Below, in pieces: positions 26,260 to 34,322 of a DNA stretch of 64,000 nucleotides. The DNA lies in NCBI RefSeq assembly GCF_016031615.1, contig NZ_JACYXC010000001.1, positions 7,068,001 through 7,132,000 on the forward strand, written 5' to 3'. The notes under the pieces were generated by a model. It ran no database searches. It saw nothing but the letters and a program-made list of their open reading frames with translations, and was not told the origin of the DNA. Numbering within the stretch: the first letter of the stretch is position 1; the number at the start of each line of letters is the position of its first letter. Made by a program: the position numbers and the translations under genes. This stretch comes from Streptomyces pactum. Lineage in GTDB: Bacteria > Actinomycetota > Actinomycetes > Streptomycetales > Streptomycetaceae.

Positions 26260-27396
26260 TCAGCGGCTCCCGGCCTCGGTGGCGAAGTCCGGCAGGTCGG
26301 TGGAGAGCAGTTCCTCCGCGCCGCCGTCGAGGCGCTTCTGCATCTCGGCGGCACGCGGCAGCATGGTCTGTTCGTACGCACGGACCGCGTCGTCGACCTT
26401 GTCGTGGTTCGCCAGGGCGAGAGCGAGGTCGCAGGCGTCGAGCATGGCGAGGTTCACGCCGACGCCGAGCGGCGGCATCAGGTGTGCGGCGTCTCCCAGC
26501 AGGGTGACGGTCGGGTTGTGCTGCCAGGTGTGCGGCACCGGCAGCGCGTAGATGGGCCGGTCGACGTACCGGCCGTCGTTGTCGGTGAGCATCCGGCGGA
26601 ACCGGGGGGACCAGTCCGTGAACCGGTCGAGGAGGCGGGCGCGGATCTTGTCGGTCTGCTCGATGGTCAGACCTGCGCGCGTGATCCAGTCGGCGGCCTC
26701 GCGCTGGATGATGTAGACGCGGATGTGGCCGCCGCCGTTGCGCTGGGCGAACAGGCAGCGGTCTCCGTCGGCCGCCGCGGCGCTGCCCTGACCGACGAAC
26801 GCGGCGATGTCGGGGTGGGCGTTCTCGACGTCGTGGAACCACGCTTCCAGGAAGCTGACGCCGCTGTACCGCGGCGTGGCGTCGGAGAGGGCGCGGCGGA
26901 CCGTGGACCAGGCGCCGTCGGCGCCGATGACGAGGTCGGCCTCGGTGACGGTGCCGTCGGCGAAGCGCAGTCGCCGAGGCCCGGCGGCTGGCCCCTCCAC
27001 GGCGCGCAGGGTGTGGCCCCAGCGCACGGTGCCGGGTTCCAGAGAGGCCAGGAGGAGGTCGCGCAGCACCCCGCGATCGATCTCGGGCTTGAAGCGTTCG
27101 CCTTCCTCCGGCGTGTGGTGGAAGAGCACGGTGCCCGCCGGGTCCAGCTGGCGCATCTCCTGTCCTTCGGGGCGGGAGAGGCGGTGGAAGTCGTCCAGCA
27201 GTCCGGCCTCGCGCAGGGCCAGTTGGCCGTTGTCCTCGTGCAGGTCCAGGGTGCCGCCCTGGTCACGCGCGCCGGGGCCGGGGTCGCGGTCGTGGACGGT
27301 GACGGGGAGGCCGTGACGTTGCAGGACCCGCGCGCAGGTCAGGCCGCCGGGACCGGCGCCGATGATCGCGATGCGCGGCGTGGGGGTGGTGGGCAT
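26260..27396 (-). CDS. TetX-like FAD-dependent monooxygenase
   Basis: 378 residues. Rossmann motif IAIIGAGPGGLTCARVLQRHG with VHDRD at its end, the VIGADGAWSTVRRAL DG motif and VTLLGDAAHLMPPLGVGVNLAM near residue 290. LMPPLGVGVNLAM is characteristic of the TetX/tetracycline-degrading-monooxygenase-like branch of class A flavoprotein hydroxylases. Members inactivate antibiotics or hydroxylate small aromatics. It is divergently transcribed from a TetR-family gene at 27675, so it is likely the regulated target of that repressor. Substrate unknown. Confidence 0.9.
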   Translation of the reverse strand: MPTTPTPRIAIIGAGPGGLTCARVLQRHGLPVTVHDRDPGPGARDQGGTLDLHEDNGQLALREAGLLDDFHRLSRPEGQEMRQLDPAGTVLFHHTPEEGERFKPEIDRGVLRDLLLASLEPGTVRWGHTLRAVEGPAAGPRRLRFADGTVTEADLVIGADGAWSTVRRALSDATPRYSGVSFLEAWFHDVENAHPDIAAFVGQGSAAAADGDRCLFAQRNGGGHIRVYIIQREAADWITRAGLTIEQTDKIRARLLDRFTDWSPRFRRMLTDNDGRYVDRPIYALPVPHTWQHNPTVTLLGDAAHLMPPLGVGVNLAMLDACDLALALANHDKVDDAVRAYEQTMLPRAAEMQKRLDGGAEELLSTDLPDFATEAGSR

Positions 27397-27621
27397 GGTG
27401 AGGCTCCGTTGTGGTGGGACGGCGGGGTGAACTGTGGGGTGGAGCGGCGGAGTCCGGCCGACGGTCGGCCGGCCACGGGCCGGGTCCCCGGCCCCGGGTC
27501 GGGCAGGGAGGCGGCGCGGTCACCGGCATGACGGATCGCCCCTTCCGGGCTCGGAGATGCCGGGAGACGGCGGACGGGACGCGCCCCGCTCCACGCCACC
27601 AGAAGAGCACACTCGTTCAAT

Positions 27622-27640
27622 AAGTGCAACGGATACACTT
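27622..27640. promoter_or_regulatory. Candidate TetR operator between divergent genes
   Basis: AAGTG (27622-27626) and CACTT (27636-27640) form an interrupted inverted repeat in an A/T-rich patch of an otherwise G+C-rich 278-bp divergent region. The position, 35 bp upstream of the TetR start, suits autorepression plus control of the monooxygenase gene. The site is short, so this is tentative. Confidence 0.45.
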
Positions 27641-27674
27641 TTTGAGTCGGGCAACCCACGGGTATGGTGGCTCC

Positions 27675-28280
27675 ATGACCAGCACCGAGGCCGGTACGGC
27701 GAAGGCGCCCATGGGCCGCCGGGAGCGCAAGAAGGCCGCGACCCGCCAGGCCATCGCGGACGCCGCGCTGCGCCTGTTCCTGGAACGCGGCTACGACGAC
27801 GTCGGCATCCGGGAGATCGCGGACGCCGCCGACGTGTCCACCACCACGTTGTTCAAGCACTTCCCGGTCAAGGAAGCACTCGTCTTCGACGAGGACGCGG
27901 ACCAGGAGTCCCGGCTGCTCGCGGCCGTGCGGGAACGTCCCGCCGGGCAGTCCGTGCCCGCGGCGCTACGGGAGCACGCGCTGCGTCACCGCATGGCCGC
28001 CGCGAACGGCGACGCCCGCTTCGCCGCCTTCTCCGACCTGGTCGAGCGCACCCCGGCCCTGCGGGACTACGCCCAGAACATGTGGCTGCGTCACACCGCC
28101 GCCCTGGCGGCGGTCATCGCCGAGGACCGCGGACTGCCCGAGGACGATCCCGCCTGCGCCGCGCTGGCGCACTTCGCCCTCGAAGCGCCCCGCGTCGCCC
28201 AGGGCCATGCCGACCCCCGGGCGGCGGTCACCCGCGCCTTCGAACTCCTCGAACACGGGTGGCACGCCATCGGCACCTGA
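27675..28280 (+). CDS. TetR/AcrR-family transcriptional regulator
   Basis: 201 residues from the ATG at 27675. N-terminal HTH: RKKAATRQAIADAALRLFLERGYDDVGIREIADAADVSTTTLFKHFPVKEALVF, the standard TetR pattern. The C-terminal ligand domain (ALREHALRHRMAAANGDARFAAFSDLVERTPALRDYAQNMW) resembles the SACE_7040/MftR-like group. It is divergent from the TetX-like monooxygenase; the pair looks like a small-molecule-inducible detoxification unit. Confidence 0.92.
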   Translation: MTSTEAGTAKAPMGRRERKKAATRQAIADAALRLFLERGYDDVGIREIADAADVSTTTLFKHFPVKEALVFDEDADQESRLLAAVRERPAGQSVPAALREHALRHRMAAANGDARFAAFSDLVERTPALRDYAQNMWLRHTAALAAVIAEDRGLPEDDPACAALAHFALEAPRVAQGHADPRAAVTRAFELLEHGWHAIGT

Positions 28281-28387
28281 ACGGGCGGCCGCCGGGTGAC
28301 CCCGGTCCGGCGTCACGGCACAGCGTCACGGCGCCCGGCGTCACGGCATGGTTCCGGACGCGGCCGGGCCCGCCCGTACGCACTAAC

Positions 28388-28426
28388 GGGCACGGGCACG
28401 GGCACGGGCACGGACACGGGCACGGG
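28388..28426. repeat. GGGCAC 6-bp tandem repeat
   Basis: Six tandem units of GGGCAC (the fifth is GGACAC) in the 274-bp gap after the TetR gene. No gene is seen in 28281-28554. Confidence 0.75.
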
Positions 28427-28554
28427 ACGGCGGCGTCCGGCCGGGAAGCCGGCTGTGCGACGGGGGCTCGTCGGTCCGCGTCGCCCGTGCCGGACCCCCG
28501 GGCCGCCCCCACGTGCGCCGTCACCGTGTGGCCCGGACCCCGGGGCCGATGCGG

Positions 28555-28953
28555 TCAGGGCCGGTCGTGCCAGGCGAACGCCGAGATGCGCCAGCCCTCC
28601 GGGGTGCGGACGAACTGGATGGTCTTGGTCCCGCCGCCCTCGAACGGCTCACCGTCAAGGACCCCGGACTTGCGGTACTCGCCGAACCGCGACGCGATGC
28701 CGTCGGCGATCTCGGTCCGCTCGGAGGTCTCCCACTCGGAGAACTCGACCAGCCGGCCGTCGTTCAGCAGCCGCCGGCGGGGCTCGATGAATTCCTCCAC
28801 GGTGTAGACCCTGAATTCCGGGCCGGTCACGACGATCACGCCGCCCGGGAGGACCAGCCGGCGGAGCCGGGCCACATCGGCCTCCTTGCCGCCGCGGTTG
28901 TCGAAGGCCCCGAAGAACTCGGCGGTCACCCTGTCTATCTCGATCTTGGACAT
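28555..28953 (-). CDS. NTF2-like DUF4440-type protein
   Basis: 132 residues. Pattern of the NTF2-like superfamily: VTAEFFGAFDNRGGKEADVARLRRLVLPGGVIVVTG, FRVYTVEEFIEPRRRLLNDG, RFGEYRKSG and a C-terminal TKTIQFVRTPEGWRISAFAWHDRP that is typical of DUF4440/SnoaL-like domains with an FV-x-x-x-x-GW-x-I-x-x-x-x-W ending. No signal peptide. It is a stand-alone gene; function unknown (binding or isomerase folds are common). It is not closely similar by eye to the SnoaL-like set in the biosynthetic cluster. Confidence 0.85.
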   Translation of the reverse strand: MSKIEIDRVTAEFFGAFDNRGGKEADVARLRRLVLPGGVIVVTGPEFRVYTVEEFIEPRRRLLNDGRLVEFSEWETSERTEIADGIASRFGEYRKSGVLDGEPFEGGGTKTIQFVRTPEGWRISAFAWHDRP

Positions 28954-29037
28954 GGGCGCGACGGTAACACCGGGGGATGCCGGACCTCGTCGGCCCCGGC
29001 AGCGCGATGCGTCCGCGCCCGTCCGGGCCCGAGGGGG

Positions 29038-29874
29038 TCAGGTGAGGGCGAGGAGGCCGACGGCGACGGCGGCGGTGCCCAGGCCGACCAGCTGGCCGCG
29101 GTGGATCCGCTCGGCCAGCACGCCGCGGGCGAGCAGCACGGTGCCGGCCGGGTACAGGGCGGTGATCACGGCGACGACGGCCAGGTCGCCGCTGCGGGCG
29201 GCGAGCAGGAAGAGCAGGTTGGCCAGGGAGTCCAGTACGCCGGCCGTCGCGGACATCGCGTACGCGGGTTTCTCCGTGCCCAGCCGGCGGTACATCAGCC
29301 CGGCCGCGGCGAGGGTGACCGCCGAGGACACGGCCCGGCCGGTGATCAGCGGGCCGACGCCGCTGTCGGAGGGCGCCTGGTGGAGGAAGACCAGTTGCAG
29401 GGCGATGGCGGCCCCGGCGCCGAGGGCCATCAGCAGCGCGGTTCGCGACGGGCGGGTGCCGCCGGCGCCGTGTCCGGCGCTGACCAGCACCACCGCCGCC
29501 AGTGCCAGGGGCAGGCCGATCAGCCCGGCCGGACCCAGGTCCTCACCCTGCAGCAGCCCGACGGCCACCGGCAGCATGGCCGAGACCAGCGCCGTGACCG
29601 GCGACAGCACGTTCATCGGCCCGATCGCCAGGGTGCGGTAGAGCAGCGCGAACGCGGCAGCCGACGCCACGCCGGACGCCGCGCCCCAGCCGAGGGTCGC
29701 GGAGCCGAAGGAGGCGCCGAGGAAGGGCCACAGCAGCAGTTCGACGGTGAGTGAGGCCGGGGCGGCGATCATCACGGTGCGCAGGACGTGGGCCTTGCGG
29801 GCGCCGAGACCGCCGAGGAAGTCGGCGCATCCGTAGGCCAGGGAACTGCCCAGGGCCAGCAGCAGAGCGATCAC
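29038..29874 (-). CDS. EamA/DMT-family transporter
   Basis: 278 residues from GTG 29874 (AAGGGAT upstream); a GTG at 29907 is possible. About ten transmembrane helices, in two repeats of five (VIALLLALGSSLAYGCADFLGG at the start; the second repeat begins RTALLMALGAGAAIALQLVFL). LNLLFLLAARSGDLAVVAVITALYPAGTVLLA is the typical EamA helix-pair signature. It probably exports a small metabolite. It is divergent from an XRE-cupin regulator, a common pairing for DMT transporters of amino acids or related compounds. Confidence 0.9.
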   Translation of the reverse strand: MIALLLALGSSLAYGCADFLGGLGARKAHVLRTVMIAAPASLTVELLLWPFLGASFGSATLGWGAASGVASAAAFALLYRTLAIGPMNVLSPVTALVSAMLPVAVGLLQGEDLGPAGLIGLPLALAAVVLVSAGHGAGGTRPSRTALLMALGAGAAIALQLVFLHQAPSDSGVGPLITGRAVSSAVTLAAAGLMYRRLGTEKPAYAMSATAGVLDSLANLLFLLAARSGDLAVVAVITALYPAGTVLLARGVLAERIHRGQLVGLGTAAVAVGLLALT

Positions 29875-29897
29875 GGGTACATCCCTTACTATCAATG

Positions 29898-29964
29898 GAA
29901 CGACCACACCGTACAGCGCACCGACCGGAAGTCGTCAACAGAACGACCATGTGGTGCATTGCAC
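29898..29964. promoter_or_regulatory. Divergent control region: 9-bp direct repeat and GTGCATTGCAC palindrome
   Basis: GAACGACCA occurs exactly twice (29898-29906 and 29941-29949), and a perfect palindrome GTGCATTGCAC lies at 29954-29964. All sit in the short region between the DMT transporter (minus) and the XRE-cupin gene (plus). These are good candidate operators for the adjacent regulator. Confidence 0.55.
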
Positions 29965-29989
29965 TGACCCATCTGTGGAGGGTGAAGCG

Positions 29990-30565
29990 ATGGCCGAGAC
30001 CGAGGCGGCACTGCGGACGCTCGCGCACAACGTCCGCGCGGCCCGGACCCGCGCCGGGCTCTCCCTGGACGAACTCGGCCGCCGCGCCAAGGTCAGCAAG
30101 GGCGCACTGGTCGGCCTGGAGAAGGCCCAGGGCAACCCCAACTTCGCCACCCTGGTGCGGCTCGCCGACACCCTGGGCGTCTCGGTGTCCGCGCTGCTGG
30201 AAGGGCCGTCCGAAGGCCGCGTCCGCGTGGTGTCCGCCGACGCCGTCATGCCCCTGTGGACCGGCGCCGAGGGCGGCGAGGCCCGGCTCATGCTGACCAC
30301 CTCGGGGCCGTCCCCGGTCGAGGTCTGGCGCTGGCGGCTGGAACCGGGCGAGGAGTACCCCAGCCACCCGCACCAGGCCGGCGTGGTGGAGACCGTCAGC
30401 GTCACCGCCGGACGGATGGTGCTCGTCGTGGACGGCACCGAGCACCCCGTCGAGGCCGGGCAGACCGCCACGTTCGACGGCGACGCCCCCCACACCTACC
30501 GCGGCTCTGGCACCGGGACCTGCCACCTGATCATGACCGTCCACCTGCCCCCCGGCCCGGCGTAG
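29990..30565 (+). CDS. XRE-family regulator with C-terminal cupin domain
   Basis: 191 residues from the ATG at 29990 (GGAGGGTG upstream), so the frame's earlier start is rejected. Residues 8-65: HTH (LAHNVRAARTRAGLSLDELGRRAKVSKGALVGLEKAQGNPNFATLVRLADTLGV). Residues 100-185: small beta-barrel cupin (VEVWRWRLEPGEEYPSHPHQAGVVETVSVTAGRMVLVVDG, H-x-H metal pair, ending in GDAPHTYRGSGTGTCHLIMTV). These regulators sense small ligands through the cupin. Likely represses or activates the divergent EamA transporter. Confidence 0.92.
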   Translation: MAETEAALRTLAHNVRAARTRAGLSLDELGRRAKVSKGALVGLEKAQGNPNFATLVRLADTLGVSVSALLEGPSEGRVRVVSADAVMPLWTGAEGGEARLMLTTSGPSPVEVWRWRLEPGEEYPSHPHQAGVVETVSVTAGRMVLVVDGTEHPVEAGQTATFDGDAPHTYRGSGTGTCHLIMTVHLPPGPA

Positions 30566-30583
30566 CGCCGGCGCGGGCCGGGG
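30550..30583 (+). terminator. Hairpin overlapping the XRE-cupin stop
   Basis: CCCCGGCCCG (30550-30559) pairs with CGGGCCGGGG (30574-30583); inner GGCG/CGCC pairs extend it. It ends the plus-strand unit; the glycosyltransferase beyond is on the opposite strand. Confidence 0.6.
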
Positions 30584-30749
30584 CGAAGCCGTGCAGGCAT
30601 CGGTGGATGATCAACGCTGCGGACCTGGTCGGCGCGCGCCTGCTCAAGGTGACGACGCGGTGGACCGCCTCGCGGAGCACCGCATCCGCCCTCCGCCGCC
30701 CGCCCCGACGGCCGACCGTGCTGACCGGCGTCCGGGTATTGGCGAGGCG

Positions 30750-31958
30750 TCAGAGCAGTCCTTCCAGGTCCGTGACGGCCCGGTCGATCTCCGGGAGCGC
30801 CAGCATGGCCAGCCGGGCCGCGCGTGCCCTGGCGCCGACGGCCGGATCGGCGAGCACCTCCCGTACGGCCGTGGCGATGCCCTCCGGCGTCCGGTCGGTG
30901 ACCTCCCGGCCGAGCCCGAGTTCCTGGACGCGGCACGCGTTGCCCAACTGGTCGCCGAACTGCGGGATCACGGCCATGGGGGTGGCCGTGCGCAGCGCCT
31001 CCCGGATGCTGTTGAAGCCGCCGTGGGTGAGGAACAGGTCGACGGACTCCAGGAGCAGCGGCTGCGGCACCCGGTCGGTGACGTGCACGTGCCGGGGGAG
31101 GCCGTCGGCCTCCACCGGGATGCCCGAGGTGGAGACGATGACGGTGCACTCCTCCAGCCGCGACGCCGCGGTGATCATCGAGCGCAGCGTCCGGACGGAG
31201 TCCGGCATCGGCAGGTGCATCGCGTCGCCTCCGGCCGCCGCCTCCCGGAGCATCGGCAGCGCGGTGCCGAGGGCGGCGAGAACCAGGGGGCGGTCGGTGG
31301 GCAGGTCCGCGATCCACCGGGGCAGGACCGAGCCGCGGTCCACGGCCACGCTCTGCCGGTAGGACCAGGAGGGCGGCAGGTGCCGGGCGAACGAGAAGGC
31401 CGCCGGCACACAGTCGATGCGCCCGTGCGGAACGATGGACAGGGGGTCCCCCAGGACGGGCAGCCCCAGCTCCGCACGCAGACCGTTGAGGCCGGGCAGC
31501 ACCTCGGCGGGGTCGATCAGGTTGGTGCTGCCGGAGGGGGTGGGCAGCTGCGGGACCCCCAGCTCCTCGGAGATCAGGCAGGAGGCGAGGTCCGCGCCGT
31601 CGCGCAGGATGAGCCCGGGGCGGAACTCGCGGGCCACCGGTAGGAGACACTCCCGCAGCTTCCCGGCCATCGGGCCGGCCATGGCCAGGGGCAGGATGCG
31701 CTCCATGACCTCCCGTGTCACCTCGCCGTCCGGGCCGCGGCGGCCCGCCTGTTCGAGCACCTGGGGGGTGATGAAGGTGTGCAGGTGGAACTCGCCCATG
31801 GCCGGGGTCACCCGGACGTCGTCCTTCCCGAAGACGGAGGCGATCTCCGGGGTGGTGGCCACGAGCACCTCGTGACCGGCCGCCGCGAGGGCTCGCGCCA
31901 GGGGTAACTGGGCGCGGCCGTGGGAGGGGCTGCCGAGGGTGGTGAACAGTACGCGCAC
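30750..31958 (-). CDS. MGT-type (GT1-like) glycosyltransferase, TTA codon
   Basis: 402 residues from GTG 31958 (AAAGG upstream). The N-terminal MRVLFTTLGSPSHGRAQLPLARALAAAGHEVLVATTPE is the acceptor-side Rossmann start of macroside-type GT-B glycosyltransferases; the C-terminal DLFLTHGGFNSIREALRTATPMAVIPQFGDQLGNACRVQELGLG is the nucleotide-sugar-binding motif (H-G-G, D-Q). Codon 18 is TTA (31905-31907), suggesting bldA-dependent expression. It glycosylates small hydrophobic acceptors, often as antibiotic tailoring or self-resistance. It stands alone, with no sugar biosynthesis genes nearby; whether it serves the polyketide cluster 7 kb away is unknown. Confidence 0.92.
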   Translation of the reverse strand: MRVLFTTLGSPSHGRAQLPLARALAAAGHEVLVATTPEIASVFGKDDVRVTPAMGEFHLHTFITPQVLEQAGRRGPDGEVTREVMERILPLAMAGPMAGKLRECLLPVAREFRPGLILRDGADLASCLISEELGVPQLPTPSGSTNLIDPAEVLPGLNGLRAELGLPVLGDPLSIVPHGRIDCVPAAFSFARHLPPSWSYRQSVAVDRGSVLPRWIADLPTDRPLVLAALGTALPMLREAAAGGDAMHLPMPDSVRTLRSMITAASRLEECTVIVSTSGIPVEADGLPRHVHVTDRVPQPLLLESVDLFLTHGGFNSIREALRTATPMAVIPQFGDQLGNACRVQELGLGREVTDRTPEGIATAVREVLADPAVGARARAARLAMLALPEIDRAVTDLEGLL

Positions 31959-32657
31959 GTCAGGCCTTTCTGCCGGGGACCGGAGGGAGGGACAGGGGAG
32001 CGGCGTGGCCGGCGCCCCCGCCGGAGCGGCCGACGCCCTCCCCGGACGGCCCGGTCCCGCCGGGCCGTCCGGGACGCCCGCCACAGCCGCTCGGCCTTGC
32101 CCGCGCCGGCCTCCGCGCACGTCAGCCGGCGGCCGAGGGAGACGGGGCGGGTCCGGTGGTCGGCACGGCGTGACCGGGTTCCGGTGACAGCGGCGTTGCG
32201 GAGGGCCAAGGGACCACCGGTTCCTCTCGTGAGGGCGTCGGTGCGGGCGCCCCGCGGGGTGACGTCGCCGTGGGGACCGTGCCTCACCCGGGCCCGGCGT
32301 GGCGGGTGGGCGGGCGCCGGCAGTGACGGCCCTGCCCGCACGCTACGTTGACCGCCGCGGCCGTTGTCAACGCTCCATGGGATCGGCCGACCGGTTCCGG
32401 ACAGGCCGCCCGGTACCGGGGGACCGGGCCCGCCGGCGATGCGGCGGCACGCCGGCGTCCGGACGGCCGGCGACCCGGCTCGACGTCCGCACGGCTCGGC
32501 GAGCCCCGTACTGCGGCGGGGGGAGGGTCGGGCCGGCGGTGCGGCCTGCCGGGTCCGGGAACGCGTCCGCGTCCGCCTTCCGGCTCCCGCACCGCCGCCT
32601 GTCCCGTTCGCCTCCCGGGGACGCCCTCCCGGGGCGCCCCCGGCCGCCCGGCCCGGG
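31959..32657. other. 699-bp intergenic region with a candidate minus-strand promoter
   Basis: No credible gene: crossing frames are Arg/Gly/Pro-rich. An inverted repeat CGTTGAC (32346-32352) / GTCAACG (32366-32372) stands out; in the minus sense it gives a perfect -35 TTGACA with weak -10 options (TAGCGT), about 400 bp upstream of the glycosyltransferase. The repeat may also be a regulator site. Confidence 0.45.
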
Positions 32658-33245
32658 TCAGCCCTCCCGGGACCGGCCGCACGCGGCAGCGGGGTCGTCG
32701 CCGTCCCCCTCCGCGGTCGGCGTTCCGTAGCGCCGGTGCAGGTAGAGGAGTGGCGCGCGGGAGCCGTCGGCGCACGGCAGGCGGACACCGGTCACCCCGG
32801 CGATGATCAGCGTGTGATCGGCGACCTCCACCTCGCCGGTCCTACGACACGTCAGGATGGCGGCGCTGCCCTCCAGCTCCGGTCCCGCGCCGTGCGGGGA
32901 CGGCCGGTGGCCCACCCCGGCGAAGCCCTCGGCACCGGGGGCGCGGCGCCGGGTGAAGTGCTCGGCGAGGGCGCGCTGCCCGGTGGTGAGGATGTTCACG
33001 GTGAAGTGGCCGGTCTCCTGGATGACGGCCATGGTGCGGCTGCCCCGCTTCAGGGAGACCAGCAGGGTGGGCGGGTCGAGCGACACCGACAGCAGCGAGT
33101 TGGCCGTCATGCCGTGCGGGCCCCGGGAGCCCTGGGTGGTGACGATTGCGACCCCGGTCGCCCAGTGGCGCATCGCGTCGCGGAACGTGCCGGGTTCCGA
33201 CCGGTCCTCGGTAACGCCGCAGTCTTCCGGGGTGAGCGCGGTCAC
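32658..33245 (-). CDS. Flavin reductase (HpaC-like) paired with luciferase-like gene
   Basis: 195 residues from a GTG at 33245 that overlaps the true-frame stop of the luciferase-like gene (GTGA). Flavin reductase domain: FRDAMRHWATGVAIVTTQGSRGPHGMTANSLLSVSLDPPTLLVSLKRGS, HFTVNILTTGQRALAEHF, DHTLIIAGVTGVRL, PLLYLHRRYGT. It delivers reduced flavin to a two-component monooxygenase, here the adjacent luciferase-like protein. It is about 60 residues shorter if read only from its domain start. Related in pattern to the reductase at 13934 in the biosynthetic cluster. Confidence 0.88.
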   Translation of the reverse strand: MTALTPEDCGVTEDRSEPGTFRDAMRHWATGVAIVTTQGSRGPHGMTANSLLSVSLDPPTLLVSLKRGSRTMAVIQETGHFTVNILTTGQRALAEHFTRRRAPGAEGFAGVGHRPSPHGAGPELEGSAAILTCRRTGEVEVADHTLIIAGVTGVRLPCADGSRAPLLYLHRRYGTPTAEGDGDDPAAACGRSREG

Positions 33246-34235
33246 CACGCGGGCTCCGAGGGCGCCGCGGACACCAGGGCGGGGAAGTGCGGTACGACCT
33301 CTTCGGCGAGCTGCGCCACCACCTCCGCCGCCGGGCGCCTGCCGTGCTGGACACCGAGCGCGGCGTGGTTCACCCCGGCGTCCCGCCAGCGGCCGAGCAG
33401 GTCCAGGAGCCCCTGCGTGCCCGTCCGCAGGACGAAACCGCCACGCAGCGGGGGTGGGCGGGCGACCGGGGTCTTCGTCCAGGTCGATCCACTCGTTGGT
33501 CGCGACCGGGCGGAACCCCCCTCCGGGGACCAGCGCCCGCCACGCCTCGATCTTGCGTCCGAGGGTCCGCGGGCCCTCGGGGGCGGAGGTGTTCCCCGGG
33601 TAGACCAGCCACCCGTCCGCGTGCTCGGCGATCCAGTCCGGGGACTGCTGCGAGGAGCCGGTGACCAGGAGCGGAACGCGGCCGTGCACCGGCCTGGGCA
33701 GCAACTCGGCCCCGCCGGCGCCGGCCGGCCGCTCCCCGTCCAGCAGTCGGCGGAACGCCCCGACGGCCTCCCGGTAGCGGGCGCCGCGCGCCGCGTGGTC
33801 GAGGCCGTACGCCGGGAACTCCACCGGACGGTCCCCGGACGCCATGCCGAGGACCAGCCGGCCCCCGCTCAGGTGGTCCACGGAGGCCGCCTGTTTGGCG
33901 AGGTCGATGGGGTGCCGCAGCGGGAAGATCACGCTGCCCGCGGCGAGGCTGATCCGGGAGGTGTGGGCCGCGAGCCAGGTGAGGGCAGTCCAGGGGTCGT
34001 ACACCTGTCCGACGTCGCCGAACCCGGGGTCGGCCAGCGGTACGTCCCGGACCCAGGCGGCCGCGAACCCCTGGCGGTCGGCCTGCCGGACGATCTCCGT
34101 CTGCCCGCGCAGGCCCGCCATGTCTCCGGCGTAGGGCCACAGGGGCAGGAACAGCCCCACGGTCAGCTCGCCCGGGGCGAACATGCGTCCATAACCGGGA
34201 TGGCTGCCCCAGGACGCCTGTAACGCTGCGCTCAT
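33242..34235 (-). pseudogene. Luciferase-like (LLM) flavin monooxygenase with a C-terminal frameshift
   Basis: From ATG 34235 the frame encodes an LLM-class F420/FMN oxidoreductase: FAPGELTVGLFLPLWPYAGDMAGL, RISLAAGSVIFPLRHPIDLAKQAASVDHLSGGRLVLGMASGDRP, VTGSSQQSPDWIAEHADGWL, EWIDLDEDPGRPPTPAA. Near 33455 homology jumps to another frame, which continues LRGGFVLRTGTQGLLDLLGRW, VNHAALGVQHGRRPAAEVVAQLAEEV and VPHF, and stops at 33242-33244. One extra base in a CCCACCCCCG run would explain this, either as a real disabling mutation or a sequencing error. Codon 5 from this start is TTA; a start at 34184 would avoid it. It pairs with the flavin reductase below and is divergent from a TetR gene. Confidence 0.8.
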
Positions 34236-34252
34236 CGATACCGCCCATCAGT

Positions 34253-34309
34253 CTGGTTGGAACGTTCGATCCAAAGCATAGGGCACAGTGGATCGAACGT
34301 TCCAACCAG
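34253..34309. promoter_or_regulatory. Perfect 21-bp inverted repeat operator (TetR)
   Basis: 34253-34273 (begins CTGGTTGGAACG) and 34289-34309 are exact reverse complements, separated by 15 bp. Each arm contains a palindromic GAACGTTC core, so the region offers two TetR dimer sites. It occupies the divergent promoter between the LLM monooxygenase and the TetR gene, with TTGGAA-type -35 elements inside the arms, so a bound repressor would block both promoters. Confidence 0.85.
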
Positions 34310-34322
34310 TAGACTGGCGGTC

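Noticed and set aside
32658..34235. A genuine luciferase-flavin reductase fusion of 525 residues
   Set aside because: The junction stretch is nonsense Arg/Pro/Gly sequence; another frame gives the expected luciferase C-terminus with a stop overlapping the reductase start, so it is a frameshift, not a fusion.
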